Source of the DNA: JAFEDN01 sp963818985 | GTDB lineage: Bacteria > Pseudomonadota > Gammaproteobacteria > Coxiellales > Coxiellaceae | Length of the DNA stretch: 64,000 bases | Assembly (NCBI GenBank): GCA_963818985.1 | Contig: CAWFUJ010000007.1 | Span: 124,001 to 188,000, forward strand | Reading direction: 5' to 3' | Shown: positions 16,101-25,050 of the stretch, piece by piece | Position numbering within the stretch: the first letter of the stretch is position 1 | Layout: the number at the start of each line of letters is the position of its first letter | Notes under the pieces: model-generated | Told to the model about the DNA's origin: nothing | Databases searched by the model: none | Seen by the model: only the letters and a program-made list of their open reading frames with translations | Program-made: the position numbers and the translations under genes

Positions 16101-17026
16101 TGGGGATGTTGATGGACCCGATCTCCAAAATTCATGTGGAGAAAGATACTAGCTTTGCCATTTTGCTCGCTGCTCAAGCACGAGGTTGGGAAAATTATTA
16201 TTTAGAACCGCATTCAATCTGGTTACAAAATGGAATGACTTGGGGAAGAATGCAAAAAATTACGGTTGAGGATAATTCACATCATTGGTTTCATCTCGAA
16301 AAAGCTATTGAACAGCCTTTAGTAAATTTAGATATTTTTTTTATGCGTAAAGATCCCCCTTTCGATATGAATTATATTCACTCGACTTACTTACTCGAAC
16401 AAGCAGAACGCCAAGGATTGCGAGTCATCAACAAACCCTCCAGCCTGCGTGATGCAAACGAAAAATTATTTACTGCTTGGTTTCCGCAATGCTGTCCTAA
16501 AACCTTGGTGACTTCAAAAACCGATTTATTAAAAAGCTTTGTTTATCAGGAAAAAATTGCGATTATTAAACCGTTAGACTCGATGGGTGGACGCTCGGTT
16601 TTCAAAGCTTCATCTGAAGATGTCAATCTCTCCGTCATTATTGAAACATTGACTGACCATGGCCAACGCTTGGTCATGGCTCAGCAATTTATCGATAAAA
16701 TTAGTGAAGGCGATAAACGTATTTTATTAATTAATGGCGAACCTGTACCATATGCCTTAGCAAGAATTCCAGCGAAAAATGATTTCCGCGGTAATTTGGC
16801 TGCAGGAGCCACTGCTGAAGGCCGTGAATTGACCGAGCGTGATTTATGGATTGCTCAACAAGTTGGCCCAACTCTTCGCAACAAGGGTTTAATTTTTGTT
16901 GGATTAGATGTCATTGGCGATTACCTAACTGAAATTAATGTCACTAGCCCCACCTGCGCCCGCGAATTAAATCGATTGTTCAATCTCGATATCGCTGGGC
17001 AACTACTAGATCATCTGCTTGGTTAA
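16094..17026 (+). CDS. gshB: Glutathione synthetase
   Basis: This 310-residue ATP-grasp ligase joins glycine to gamma-glutamylcysteine. Family blocks are GMLMDPISKIHVEKDTSFAI at the start, FMRKDPPFDMNYIHSTYLLE, INKPSSLRDANEKLFTAWFP, IIKPLDSMGGRSVFK and the C-terminal GLDVIGDYLTEINVTSPT. Length is close to E. coli GshB (316). The start overlaps the end of gshA by 7 bp. Confidence 0.93.
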   Translation: MLMGMLMDPISKIHVEKDTSFAILLAAQARGWENYYLEPHSIWLQNGMTWGRMQKITVEDNSHHWFHLEKAIEQPLVNLDIFFMRKDPPFDMNYIHSTYLLEQAERQGLRVINKPSSLRDANEKLFTAWFPQCCPKTLVTSKTDLLKSFVYQEKIAIIKPLDSMGGRSVFKASSEDVNLSVIIETLTDHGQRLVMAQQFIDKISEGDKRILLINGEPVPYALARIPAKNDFRGNLAAGATAEGRELTERDLWIAQQVGPTLRNKGLIFVGLDVIGDYLTEINVTSPTCARELNRLFNLDIAGQLLDHLLG

Positions 17027-17027
17027 T

Positions 17028-17849
17028 ATGAGCCTGGCCATCGCTATCACTTATACTCTTCCGCAACTTCAGATCTTCGCGCAACAATTAGCTGAAAAAT
17101 TAGCTATTCCCTTAATTTTTCCTCGCGAAAAAAATACTTTCCCAATTTTATTAGTGCTCACTGAACGAAGATTAGAATTATGTTTAACTCATCCTGGCGC
17201 ACCGGGGCCAATATTTGCTGATTTTGTTGGAGGCGCAGCATTACATCGGTATCACCACGGGGGCGGCTGCCAACAATTAATAGCTCGAGCCATCGGTTTG
17301 CATAAGAAAAAAAATCTCACCGTCTGTGATCTCAGCGCTGGTCTTGGCCGTGATGCTTTTGTGATAGCTTGCCTAGGCGCCAAAATGACATTGATTGAAC
17401 GTTCGCCGATTATTGCCGCATTATTAACTGATGCCTGGCAGCGCGCGGAACAACGACCCTGGGCGCAGCGATTATCATGGCAACTGATAACGGGCGATAG
17501 CCGGCAATATCTACAGAGTTTAACGCCTGCGCAAAAACCACAAATTATTTATTTTGATCCGATGTTTCCTGGTAGAAAAAAAACCGCCTTAATGAAAAAA
17601 GAAATGCGCGTTTTACGAGAAATCGTTGGCGACGATGAGGATGCCCCTGAATTATTAACTTTGGCTTTGCAAACTGCGATCAATAGAGTAGTTGTCAAAA
17701 GACCACGTCTCGCCGAGTCTATCCCAGGACCTCCACCATCATTTACACTTTCTGGACAAAGCAGCCGGTTTGATATTTATCTGACAGATTGTCATTGCGA
17801 GCACCCCACCCCAAAAACTGGGGAAATATCAGAAATGACGCCATTATAA
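17028..17849 (+). CDS. rsmJ: 16S rRNA m2G1516 methyltransferase RsmJ
   Basis: A 273-residue SAM-dependent methyltransferase that modifies G1516 of 16S rRNA. The ATG at 17028 follows the gshB stop by one base and is preferred over the in-frame TTG at 17019. Blocks are LRLELCLTHPGAPGP-like start, DFVGGAALHRYHHGGG, VCDLSAGLGRDAFVIACLG (SAM motif I), IYFDPMFPGRKKTALMKKEM (catalytic DPMFP) and VVKRPRLAESI. The last roughly 21 residues (from CHCEHPTPKTGE) are encoded by a dispersed repeat that also occurs at 23690 and 58560. The original C-terminus has therefore been replaced or extended. Confidence 0.88.
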   Translation: MSLAIAITYTLPQLQIFAQQLAEKLAIPLIFPREKNTFPILLVLTERRLELCLTHPGAPGPIFADFVGGAALHRYHHGGGCQQLIARAIGLHKKKNLTVCDLSAGLGRDAFVIACLGAKMTLIERSPIIAALLTDAWQRAEQRPWAQRLSWQLITGDSRQYLQSLTPAQKPQIIYFDPMFPGRKKTALMKKEMRVLREIVGDDEDAPELLTLALQTAINRVVVKRPRLAESIPGPPPSFTLSGQSSRFDIYLTDCHCEHPTPKTGEISEMTPL

Positions 17850-17875
17850 ATCAAAGATTTACAATGGCGTCATTA
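17786..17875. repeat. ATGACGCCATT repeat overlapping the rsmJ 3' end
   Basis: ATTGCGAGCACCCCACCCC, then a CCCCAAAAACTGGGG hairpin, then AATGACGCCATTATAAATC pairing with GATTTACAATGGCGTCATT. The same composite in the opposite direction is at 23690-23780 and 58562-58652. It supplies the last codons and stop of rsmJ. Confidence 0.85.
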
Positions 17876-18052
17876 GAAGCGTTAGCAAAGTAATCCCCAG
17901 TCGAACCTTGTAGAAATACTGCACTAAATTGCTTCACTCACGTTCGCAATGACGGGTGCTTCTAATAAAGGCTATGGCTCTCTGCTTAGATTGACTTTTT
18001 TTTAAAACAAGTCAGAATACCATCTTACATTTTCTGTCTAGGAGCAGCATTG

Positions 18053-20089
18053 ATGCTGGAACAAGAGCAAACATTAGAAGACCAAGACAGAGATAGACCA
18101 CTGATCAGCGCTGACGAGTCTATTTCAGAAATTACTTTTAAAGCAGTGGTTTTGGCCATTGTTCTCACCATTATATTAGGCGCTTCTAATGCGTATTTGG
18201 CTTTAAAATTAGGGCAAACTATTTCTGCATCTATTCCTGCTGCGATTATTGCCATGGGGGCCTTGCGTTTTTTTAGAAAACATAACGTGTTAGAAAATAA
18301 TATCGTGCAGACTGCCGCTTCTGCAGGTGAAGGGGTTGCCAGTACCATCGCATTTGTCTTACCAGGGTTACTGATTGCCGGATATTGGCAATACTTTAAA
18401 TTTTGGGAAACAGTCATGCTAACTTTGTGCGGTGGATTATTAGGCGTGTTATTTTCCGTGCCGTTACGCAGGGTGATGCTTGATTACCCCAATTTGAATT
18501 TCCCAGAAGGAACGGCGATTGGCAACGTTCTAAAAGCCAGCGCTACCGGCAATGTTAAAATGAAATATTTAATCAAAGGCGGTATCGTTGGCAGTTTCAT
18601 CAGTCTTTGTCAAACCGGGTTTAAAGTTTTATCTGAAAATTTACCGATTTGGGTGGTTAGTAACAATACTTTATTTGGTTTCACTCTTGGTTTTTCACCG
18701 GCATTACTTGCGGCAGGATTCATTGTTGGTATTCAAGCTTGTATCGCTATTTTAGTGGGTTTATTTTTAGCTTGGGGAATAGGAATTCCTCTTTACTCGC
18801 ATTTTTACGGCCTCCCCTCAGCAGCCAACTACTACGATATGGCCATGGCCATTCGTGCCGAGCATATCCGCTATGTCGGGGTCGGCACCATGCTACTTGG
18901 AGGTGTATGGACGATTCTAACTTTAGTTAAACCGATTACGGTCAGTTTGACAACCTCCTTTCGAACTCTGCGCGCGGCCAAAAACCCTCTTTCTGGAAAT
19001 CAACGGGTTATACGTACGGAACACGATATTCCTATCAACTATGTTTGTTTTGGCATTAGTTTTTTAGCCATTTGCACTTTTTTCGTTTTTCTGCATTTTT
19101 TTAATGTTTCCGGCCAACCACTGACTTCAACTTTTTGCTATGTGCTTAGCGGTTTCAGCGTCGTTTATTTATTAGTGATTGGTTTCTTGTTAGCATCGGT
19201 CTGCGGGTATCTAACTGGTTTGGTGGGTATTACTAATAATCCTATTTCTGGTTTAATCTTAAGTTCGGCTTTGTTAAGCGCCATTGGATTATATTTACTA
19301 CTGGGTCATTCAGCTCATGATAATCCCGCAATAACTAAAATAGCCGTTGCCATTGTCATTATTATTACCGTGGTTGTTTCAACTGCGGTGATTATTTCCG
19401 GAGAAAACTTGCAAGATTTAAAAGCCGGCAAAATGGTAGGTGCAACCCCTTGGAAGCAGCAAGTCATGCTGCTGATTGGCGTGACTGTTGCGTCATTGGT
19501 TATTGCGCCAGTCTTAGAATTATTATTTAAAGCCTATGGTATTGCCGGAATTTTCCCAAGGGCAAATATGGATCCGACTCAAATGTTAGGCGCGCCTCAA
19601 TCCGCTTTAGTGACTGCCGTTATTCAAGGTGTTTTTGGTCATTCACTACCATGGCAGGATATCGGTATTGGCCTAGGCATTGCTTTAATCGCTATTTTTA
19701 TTGATGAATGGCTCAAAAAATATAATAGGCGTTTGCCTATTTTAGCAATTGGCATAGGAATTTATTTATCACCTGAGGTGACGAGCGCAGTTATTTTAGG
19801 CGGAATTCTAAATTATGTTTGTCAATATGCGCTGAAAAAACAGTCCCAGACTGTGATTGATCAATCGTTTGAAAGAGGTACTTTACTCGCCTGTGGGTTA
19901 GTGGCGGGTGCTGCATTGATGGGCGTGCTTGTTGCCATTCCTTTCGTATTAAAACAAAGCTCGGATGCCCTGCGCATTGTTCCACAAAGTTTCGCTATGG
20001 TTGCTTATGCGCTCGGTTTTATCACTTTAGTGGCATTAATGGTGTGGCTGTATAGAACAACCACGGCAACCGGGCCAAAAAACGAATAA
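18053..20089 (+). CDS. OPT family oligopeptide transporter
   Basis: A 678-residue polytopic membrane protein with about 14-16 hydrophobic segments. It matches the bacterial OPT family, proton-coupled importers of peptides or metal chelates. The N-terminal signature is clear (ISEITFKAVVLAIVLTI, LGASNAYLALKLGQTISAS, SIPAAIIAMGALR), as is LNFPEGTAIGNVLKA. The ATG at 18053 is chosen over the adjacent TTG because AGGAG lies 8 bases upstream. It is a single gene. The substrate is unknown, though the next operon imports iron. Confidence 0.85.
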   Translation: MLEQEQTLEDQDRDRPLISADESISEITFKAVVLAIVLTIILGASNAYLALKLGQTISASIPAAIIAMGALRFFRKHNVLENNIVQTAASAGEGVASTIAFVLPGLLIAGYWQYFKFWETVMLTLCGGLLGVLFSVPLRRVMLDYPNLNFPEGTAIGNVLKASATGNVKMKYLIKGGIVGSFISLCQTGFKVLSENLPIWVVSNNTLFGFTLGFSPALLAAGFIVGIQACIAILVGLFLAWGIGIPLYSHFYGLPSAANYYDMAMAIRAEHIRYVGVGTMLLGGVWTILTLVKPITVSLTTSFRTLRAAKNPLSGNQRVIRTEHDIPINYVCFGISFLAICTFFVFLHFFNVSGQPLTSTFCYVLSGFSVVYLLVIGFLLASVCGYLTGLVGITNNPISGLILSSALLSAIGLYLLLGHSAHDNPAITKIAVAIVIIITVVVSTAVIISGENLQDLKAGKMVGATPWKQQVMLLIGVTVASLVIAPVLELLFKAYGIAGIFPRANMDPTQMLGAPQSALVTAVIQGVFGHSLPWQDIGIGLGIALIAIFIDEWLKKYNRRLPILAIGIGIYLSPEVTSAVILGGILNYVCQYALKKQSQTVIDQSFERGTLLACGLVAGAALMGVLVAIPFVLKQSSDALRIVPQSFAMVAYALGFITLVALMVWLYRTTTATGPKNE

Positions 20090-20110
20090 TGTATAAATTT
20101 GATTCCATTC

Positions 20111-20172
20111 TGTCATCCCGGAAAAACAAAGCTGTCATCCCGGATAAACGCTACGCGTTTTCCGGGATGACA
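20111..20172. repeat. TGTCATCCCGG palindrome, one and a half copies
   Basis: A partial unit TGTCATCCCGGAAAAACAAAG (20111-20132) is followed by a full palindrome at 20133-20172 identical in design to the one at 7266. It lies just after the OPT gene and can act as its terminator. Confidence 0.85.
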
Positions 20173-20264
20173 GGAAGCAATTTTTGCCTGATTGCAGTGA
20201 TAGAATGACCGTTTTCCCATTCCCACCCGACTGATCAATCATTTATTGCATCCCCCTTGCAAAT

Positions 20265-20283
20265 AATAATGATTCTCATTATC
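20265..20283. promoter_or_regulatory. Fur box
   Basis: AATAATGATTCTCATTATC matches 16 of 19 positions of the classical Fur consensus and is a near-perfect inverted repeat. It lies 35 bp before the ATG of the iron-uptake operon, in the expected promoter position. Iron-dependent repression is therefore likely. Confidence 0.85.
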
Positions 20284-20317
20284 ATTTTACTTAAACACCC
20301 ATCACCCAGAGAGCATA

Positions 20318-21004
20318 ATGAATAATATAAGCAAATGGTTATTAATCCTGCTCACTGCTTTGATCACAACCACGGCGATTGCTGCTGAAATGCCTTTGTG
20401 TGCTTTACCGCAGGCAAATTCGAAGGTTGCCCCTGTCTCAAGTTGCGAGCAAATTTTAAATAATGCGAAAAAAGTTGCGGAATCTACTCATTCAAATCTA
20501 TCTTTTATAAATACAACATCTATTCCACCCCAGTTAAATGTCGGCACCGTCTATTTACAGCCGATCATGATGGTGCCAACCGGAATGATGTTGCCACGCA
20601 ATCAATCTGACATTCATTTAGAAGTCGATATTCATGCGAAAGCAACTTTGAAAGCACGAGGATTCGCGCCTGGAGATTGGCTACCTAACGTTAATGTTAA
20701 TTATACAATTCAAAAAGTTGGCGACCCCAAACCACTGGTCTGCGGTGGAATGCATACCACAGCGGATAAAGATTCATGCAAGTTAATGGCTATGGTTGCA
20801 TCGGATGGTGCACATTATGGTGATAATGTGAAACTGAATGGACCAGGATTTTATATTGTGACTTTTGAGGCACAAACCGATCCCCATTTTGGCTGGCATA
20901 CTGATACCGACAGTAAAGTATTAGGCACTGAATTTGTCGATTGGCACTTTAAGCAAAGCTATTTATTCAAGTGGACTGGCATAGGAAAATTAGGCGGTTA
21001 TTAA
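20318..21004 (+). CDS. Periplasmic ferrous iron-binding protein, P19/Tp34/FtrA family
   Basis: This 228-residue protein begins with a signal peptide (residues 1-23, ending TTAIAAEMP). The mature part shows the P19/Tp34 pattern: NVGTVYLQPIMMVPTGMMLP, SDIHLEVDIHAKA, FAPGDWLPNVNVNYTIQK and GPGFYIVTFEAQ, with the conserved His/Met residues that bind copper and iron. Members hand periplasmic iron to FTR1-type permeases. It is the first gene of a three-gene operon behind a Fur box. Its TAA overlaps the next ATG (TAATG). Confidence 0.85.
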   Translation: MNNISKWLLILLTALITTTAIAAEMPLCALPQANSKVAPVSSCEQILNNAKKVAESTHSNLSFINTTSIPPQLNVGTVYLQPIMMVPTGMMLPRNQSDIHLEVDIHAKATLKARGFAPGDWLPNVNVNYTIQKVGDPKPLVCGGMHTTADKDSCKLMAMVASDGAHYGDNVKLNGPGFYIVTFEAQTDPHFGWHTDTDSKVLGTEFVDWHFKQSYLFKWTGIGKLGGY

Positions 21005-22260
21005 TGTTGCGATACAGCCCAAGTCGTTTTTTATTCATCACATTGGTCTTTTGGATCGGCTGGATCGGTGCTGTATTTGCGAAAAACATAGAACCCATCA
21101 CCGTCAATGTCTACGTAAATGCAACTAGCATTGAATTTTCTCCAAATATAATTCCAGAAAATACTCCTTTTATTATTCATATCATTAATAAATCGGGTGT
21201 GCCCGTTGAGCTTGAAAATTCAGACACATCCGTTGAAGTGTATGAGAATATGGATAAAACATATAAAGTGGGTTTATCGGCCGGCAATTATGTCTTTTTC
21301 AATGATTTTAATCCTCACACCAAAGCCGCTACTCTGATGGTTGAAAAACCATCGGCTATATTTGCAAGCACAACCATACCATTAACCGCAGAAACCAACC
21401 TCACACAATCTAACAAATCTCTTTCTAACTTAAATACCTCTGAAATTTTATTTATTATTTGGCGAGAATGCGTTGAAGCATTGCTAGTCGTTGGAGTTGT
21501 TTATAGTTGGTTGAGCCAGTTAAAAACTGAACGACATTCCGGATTTTTCTTTATGTGGATGGGTGTTGCCACTGGATTGCTTTGTGCTATTTTACTCAGT
21601 TTTTTACTCATGACGGTCAATCATGTTCTATCCCCTAATTCGGCCAACCTTTTCCAAGCAGGCATCACGTTACTTGCAGCCGGCATGATTGTCTATATGG
21701 TGAAATGGATGCGAGGAAATGGCCGAGCCCTTAAAAAAAACATGCATCATTCTCTTGAAAAAAATACCTCAACTCTCTGGAGAAATATTTCGATTTTTAC
21801 GGTTGTCACATTCGCAGTGACAAGAGAAGCCAGTGAAGCATGCATTTTTATTTATGGATTAGGATTCACAAGTGATTTTTCAATCAAAACTATGAGTATC
21901 ATAGGATTAGGGGTATTGCTTGCGGTCGGGACTATTTTTCTGTTGCAATTAGGCAACAAAATTTTTTCCTGGCGATTTTTTTTCAAGGTTACCGAAGTCT
22001 TATTATTATTGTTAGGCGGGGGATTATTACTGAGCTGTATCGATCGATTAATTTCATCTGGATTTCTAACACCGTTACACAGTAAAGTTTGGAACACTTC
22101 TTTTTTAATCAGTGAAGGCGGATTTTTTTCCCCGATGTTATCAAGTTTTGTGGGTTATCGTGCAGCTCCATCTTTAATGGATATTATCATCTATAGCGCC
22201 TATTGGATTGTGATTTATTTTTTACTTAAAACAAAAAAAGACCAAACCCATGCGGTATAA
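21004..22260 (+). CDS. Cupredoxin-FTR1 iron permease fusion
   Basis: From ATG 21004 the product has 418 residues. The longer frame from 20971 would overlap the previous gene by 33 bp and is less likely. Residues 1-26 are a signal peptide, about 30-115 a cupredoxin-like beta domain (TVNVYVNATSIEFSPNIIPEN), then a linker to about 145. The rest is an FTR1 permease with seven or so membrane segments and both iron motifs REXXE: RECVE at 154-158 and REASE at 274-278. In Ftr systems the cupredoxin (FtrB) and permease (FtrC) are often separate genes; here they are one chain. It overlaps the next gene by 11 bp. Confidence 0.88.
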   Translation: MLRYSPSRFLFITLVFWIGWIGAVFAKNIEPITVNVYVNATSIEFSPNIIPENTPFIIHIINKSGVPVELENSDTSVEVYENMDKTYKVGLSAGNYVFFNDFNPHTKAATLMVEKPSAIFASTTIPLTAETNLTQSNKSLSNLNTSEILFIIWRECVEALLVVGVVYSWLSQLKTERHSGFFFMWMGVATGLLCAILLSFLLMTVNHVLSPNSANLFQAGITLLAAGMIVYMVKWMRGNGRALKKNMHHSLEKNTSTLWRNISIFTVVTFAVTREASEACIFIYGLGFTSDFSIKTMSIIGLGVLLAVGTIFLLQLGNKIFSWRFFFKVTEVLLLLLGGGLLLSCIDRLISSGFLTPLHSKVWNTSFLISEGGFFSPMLSSFVGYRAAPSLMDIIIYSAYWIVIYFLLKTKKDQTHAV

Positions 22261-23659
22261 TCTTGCAAATGTCGGACATTGGTTAGCCCGGCATCAACAA
22301 TTAATTCGCTATACGCAATGGGCCATCATTTTAATTTATGCATGTCTCATACTGATCCCTGTTTTTTTGCCGCTTCCCGATGAGTCCGCAACTTTGTTTC
22401 ATCATTTAACGTTGTTTGCTGGATTTGTTTTTTGGGGAATTTGGTGGCCGTTTGTTTTGATCAGTATTATCTTTTTTGGACGATTATGGTGTGGAGTACT
22501 TTGTCCCGAAGGAGCACTTTCTGAATTTTCGAATCGTTATGGGCGAGGAAAAAGTATTCCAAAATGGATCCGATGGGGAGGATGGCCATTTGTGGCATTT
22601 GGAATCACCACGCTTTATGGACAAATGACCAGCGTTTATCAATATCCAAAACCGGTATTACTAATTTTAGGTGGTTCAACCGTAGCCGCAATGGTCGTTG
22701 GCTTTTTATATGGAAAATCAAGTCGAGTATGGTGCAAATACTTATGTCCTGTCACTGGCGTATTTAATTTGTTAGCAAGACTTGCGCCATGGCGCTATCA
22801 ACCCCTGCAAGAACCGTGGGATACAAATCAAATTCAACAAATCAATAATGTGCGCTGCCCAACCTTGTTACCTTTACCGCAGATGACAGGTGCTGCGAAT
22901 TGTTTAATGTGTGGGAAATGTGGTATCGCTAAAAACGCAGTGCAATTAACATTGCGTTCACCAAATGAAGAAATTGTTGTCTACAGTGACAAGAAGAATA
23001 GTTTTTTTGATAGTCTGCTGATTATTTATGGGTTGTGTGGCCTTGCATTAGGCGCTTTTCAATGGAGTAACAGCTTTTGGTTTGCACACTCTCGTGATGT
23101 GATTGATTCGTGGTTTTTAGCGCATCAAATGACATGGGTCTTCGATACGAACGTTCCTTGGTGGATATTTACTCATTATCCAGAGCGTGGGGATATGTTC
23201 ACCTGGATGTATGGTTTTGAAGTTGTCGCATACATTTTATTTATTGGTTTTTTTATTGGAACTCTTTTGACAATTTTAATTAGTCTTGCGGTTAAAACTA
23301 TTGGACAATTCACATGGTCACGATTTAATCATTTAAGTCTTGCGTTAATTCCTCTCGGAGCTTGTAGTGTGTTTATCGGACTGTCTGCAAACACCAGCAG
23401 CATGTTACAAAAGTATGCGAATTTGAGTTTTATTTGGATTAACGATCTCAAATTTATTGTTTTGTTGCTTGCAACCCTTTGGAGTCTTTTATTAGCCTAT
23501 AAAATTATTAGGCGTTATACAAATTCGTTCTCTCGCCAAATGTTCAGTTTATTAATCATGCTAATTAATTTTGCTATCATTAATTATTCTTGGATTTTGG
23601 TGTTGTCCATTTGGTCGTTAAAATCAGATAGTATTCCGTGGAATACGTTGTGGGTATAA
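22250..23659 (+). CDS. Membrane ferredoxin-like protein (FtrD/NapH/CcoG type)
   Basis: A 469-residue protein with about nine hydrophobic segments and cysteine motifs for Fe-S centres: CGVLC (81-85), CKYLC (162-166) and C203 with CLMCGKC (218-224). The CP sequences after the paired Cys (CPEG, CPVTG) are typical of NapH/FtrD proteins that pass electrons across the membrane. In the Ftr iron pathway this component is thought to accept electrons when periplasmic Fe(II) is oxidised for FTR1. It is third in the operon, with overlapping start. Confidence 0.82.
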   Translation: MRYNLANVGHWLARHQQLIRYTQWAIILIYACLILIPVFLPLPDESATLFHHLTLFAGFVFWGIWWPFVLISIIFFGRLWCGVLCPEGALSEFSNRYGRGKSIPKWIRWGGWPFVAFGITTLYGQMTSVYQYPKPVLLILGGSTVAAMVVGFLYGKSSRVWCKYLCPVTGVFNLLARLAPWRYQPLQEPWDTNQIQQINNVRCPTLLPLPQMTGAANCLMCGKCGIAKNAVQLTLRSPNEEIVVYSDKKNSFFDSLLIIYGLCGLALGAFQWSNSFWFAHSRDVIDSWFLAHQMTWVFDTNVPWWIFTHYPERGDMFTWMYGFEVVAYILFIGFFIGTLLTILISLAVKTIGQFTWSRFNHLSLALIPLGACSVFIGLSANTSSMLQKYANLSFIWINDLKFIVLLLATLWSLLLAYKIIRRYTNSFSRQMFSLLIMLINFAIINYSWILVLSIWSLKSDSIPWNTLWV

Positions 23660-23664
23660 TCTGT

Positions 23665-23780
23665 TTTTATGCTCCGCTTGGCGGAGCCGATGCTTCTAAT
23701 GACGCCATTGTAAATCTTTAATTTATAATGGCGTCATTTCTGATATTTCCCCAGTTTCTGGGGTGGGGTGCTCGCAATGA
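23665..23780. repeat. Composite dispersed repeat (GCTCCGCTTGGC / ATGACGCCATT)
   Basis: Starts TTTTTATGCTCCGCTTGGC, continues with AATGACGCCATTGTAAATC ... ATAATGGCGTCATT and a CCCCAGTTTCTGGGG hairpin, and ends GCTCGCAATGAA. It is nearly identical to 58537-58655 and inverse to 17786-17875. It separates the convergent ferredoxin-like gene and folE. Confidence 0.85.
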
Positions 23781-23819
23781 AATATGAAAGTCGTCATCAC
23801 ACGCGAGACGTGTCTCGCT

Positions 23820-24434
23820 TTAAGACTTGGCAACTAATTGCAAGAATTCCTGTCTAGTTTGAGGGTCGTTTCTTAATTTTCCTTTTAATGCTGAAGTAAC
23901 TGTTTTCGTCCCTGAGGCTTTAACACCCCGTAAAGACATGCATAAGTGCTCGGCTTCAATAATAACTCCTGCCCCTTTAGGTTTTAAATTAGTTTGTAGC
24001 CAATCTGCAATTTGAGCCGTTAAATTTTCTTGTACCTGCAAACGTCGAGAAAAATGTTCAACCAGACGGGTCAGCTTAGATAAACCGATAATACGATTTT
24101 CAGGTAAGTATCCAATATGTGCATGCCCATAAAAAGGTAACAAATGATGTTCGCATAACGAATGAAAAGGGATGGATCGAACGATGACTAACTCATCGTA
24201 ATGATGAACGTTGGGAAAGGTCGTTACTTTAAAGGGTCGATTCGTTAATAATTCACAAAAAGCCTGTGCTGCACGTCTAGGTGTATCCATTATCGATTCT
24301 TGAGTGGCGTCTATATGAAAAGCAGTAAGTAAAGATCTAATGGCTTGCTCGGCTTTATCAAGGTCGTAAGCAGGGTTTTGCGGACCGAGCGCAATGTCTT
24401 CTTCCTCAATTTCAGATGATGCACAAGATTGCAT
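23820..24434 (-). CDS. folE: GTP cyclohydrolase I
   Basis: A 204-residue enzyme that converts GTP to dihydroneopterin triphosphate for folate synthesis. Zinc ligands are visible: C94 and H97 in SLCEHHLLPF, and C165 in EHLCMSLRG. Other family blocks are GLSKLTRLVEHFSRRLQVQE and GVKASGTKTVTSALKG. The length fits the family (about 200-220). The start ATG has AAAAGGAA upstream. The Fe-S carrier gene lies 42 bp upstream in the same direction, so co-transcription is possible. Confidence 0.93.
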   Translation of the reverse strand: MQSCASSEIEEEDIALGPQNPAYDLDKAEQAIRSLLTAFHIDATQESIMDTPRRAAQAFCELLTNRPFKVTTFPNVHHYDELVIVRSIPFHSLCEHHLLPFYGHAHIGYLPENRIIGLSKLTRLVEHFSRRLQVQENLTAQIADWLQTNLKPKGAGVIIEAEHLCMSLRGVKASGTKTVTSALKGKLRNDPQTRQEFLQLVAKS

Positions 24435-24476
24435 AGTTTCCTTTTTTACTTGTTATAGCTGACACTGTGAATAGAA

Positions 24477-24935
24477 TCATGCGGAAAATGAAGAACCACA
24501 ACCGCAAGTAGTTTTGGCATTGGGATTACCACTAATGACAAATTGTGCGCCATTGACATCTTCGCGGTAGCCAATTTTAGCGCCTTTCAAATATTGGAAA
24601 CTCATCGAGTCCACTAATAATTTAACTGATCCAATCCCTGAGCCAGCGGTGCCGGTGCCAGTGCCACCGTCATCCTCTTCTTCATCGTTATCGCCTTCTC
24701 CGGTATCGCCATCTTCGTCTTCTTCATCATCATCTAATCGTTTTTCAATAATAATATCATCTTCATTTATTTTATCATCAAAAGTAAATCCATATTGGAA
24801 TCCAGAACAACCGCCACCGGTGATAAAAACCCTTAGATTAAGCAGAGGATTACCTTCCTCGTCGATCAGGCTTTTAACTTTTTGGGCAGCGGCAAGAGTA
24901 AAAATTATTGGTGAATCGGGACTCAATGGATTCAT
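24477..24935 (-). CDS. erpA: A-type Fe-S cluster carrier (ErpA-like) with acidic insert
   Basis: This 152-residue protein has the A-type carrier fold, which binds and delivers [2Fe-2S]/[4Fe-4S] clusters. The three cluster cysteines are present: C43 in GGGCSGFQYGF, and C144 and C146 in TTCGCGSSF. Other ErpA blocks are LLVDSMSFQYLKGA and GAQFVISGNPNA. Family members are near 110-120 residues. Here residues 66-103 (nt 24627-24740) are an extra segment of mostly Asp, Glu, Gly and Thr inserted between IIIEK and VKLLVD. The insert joins strands on the surface, so the fold may tolerate it. It is upstream of folE and near rubredoxin, hemJ and hemL. Confidence 0.85.
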   Translation of the reverse strand: MNPLSPDSPIIFTLAAAQKVKSLIDEEGNPLLNLRVFITGGGCSGFQYGFTFDDKINEDDIIIEKRLDDDEEDEDGDTGEGDNDEEEDDGGTGTGTAGSGIGSVKLLVDSMSFQYLKGAKIGYREDVNGAQFVISGNPNAKTTCGCGSSFSA

Positions 24936-25050
24936 GGATAAATCATCCTAAGCTAACTAAGTATACAGTTGTATAATTTTAGCATAATGTATCACTTATT
25001 ACCTATTACCACAAGCTCCAAAAAATGCTTACACCAGGTTATAATAGGGC

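Noticed and set aside
24649..24951. Ser/Pro-rich 100-residue frame on the plus strand
   Set aside because: It is the antisense shadow of the acidic insert in the ErpA-like gene; its composition is explained by the complement of GAT/GAA/GGT triplets.
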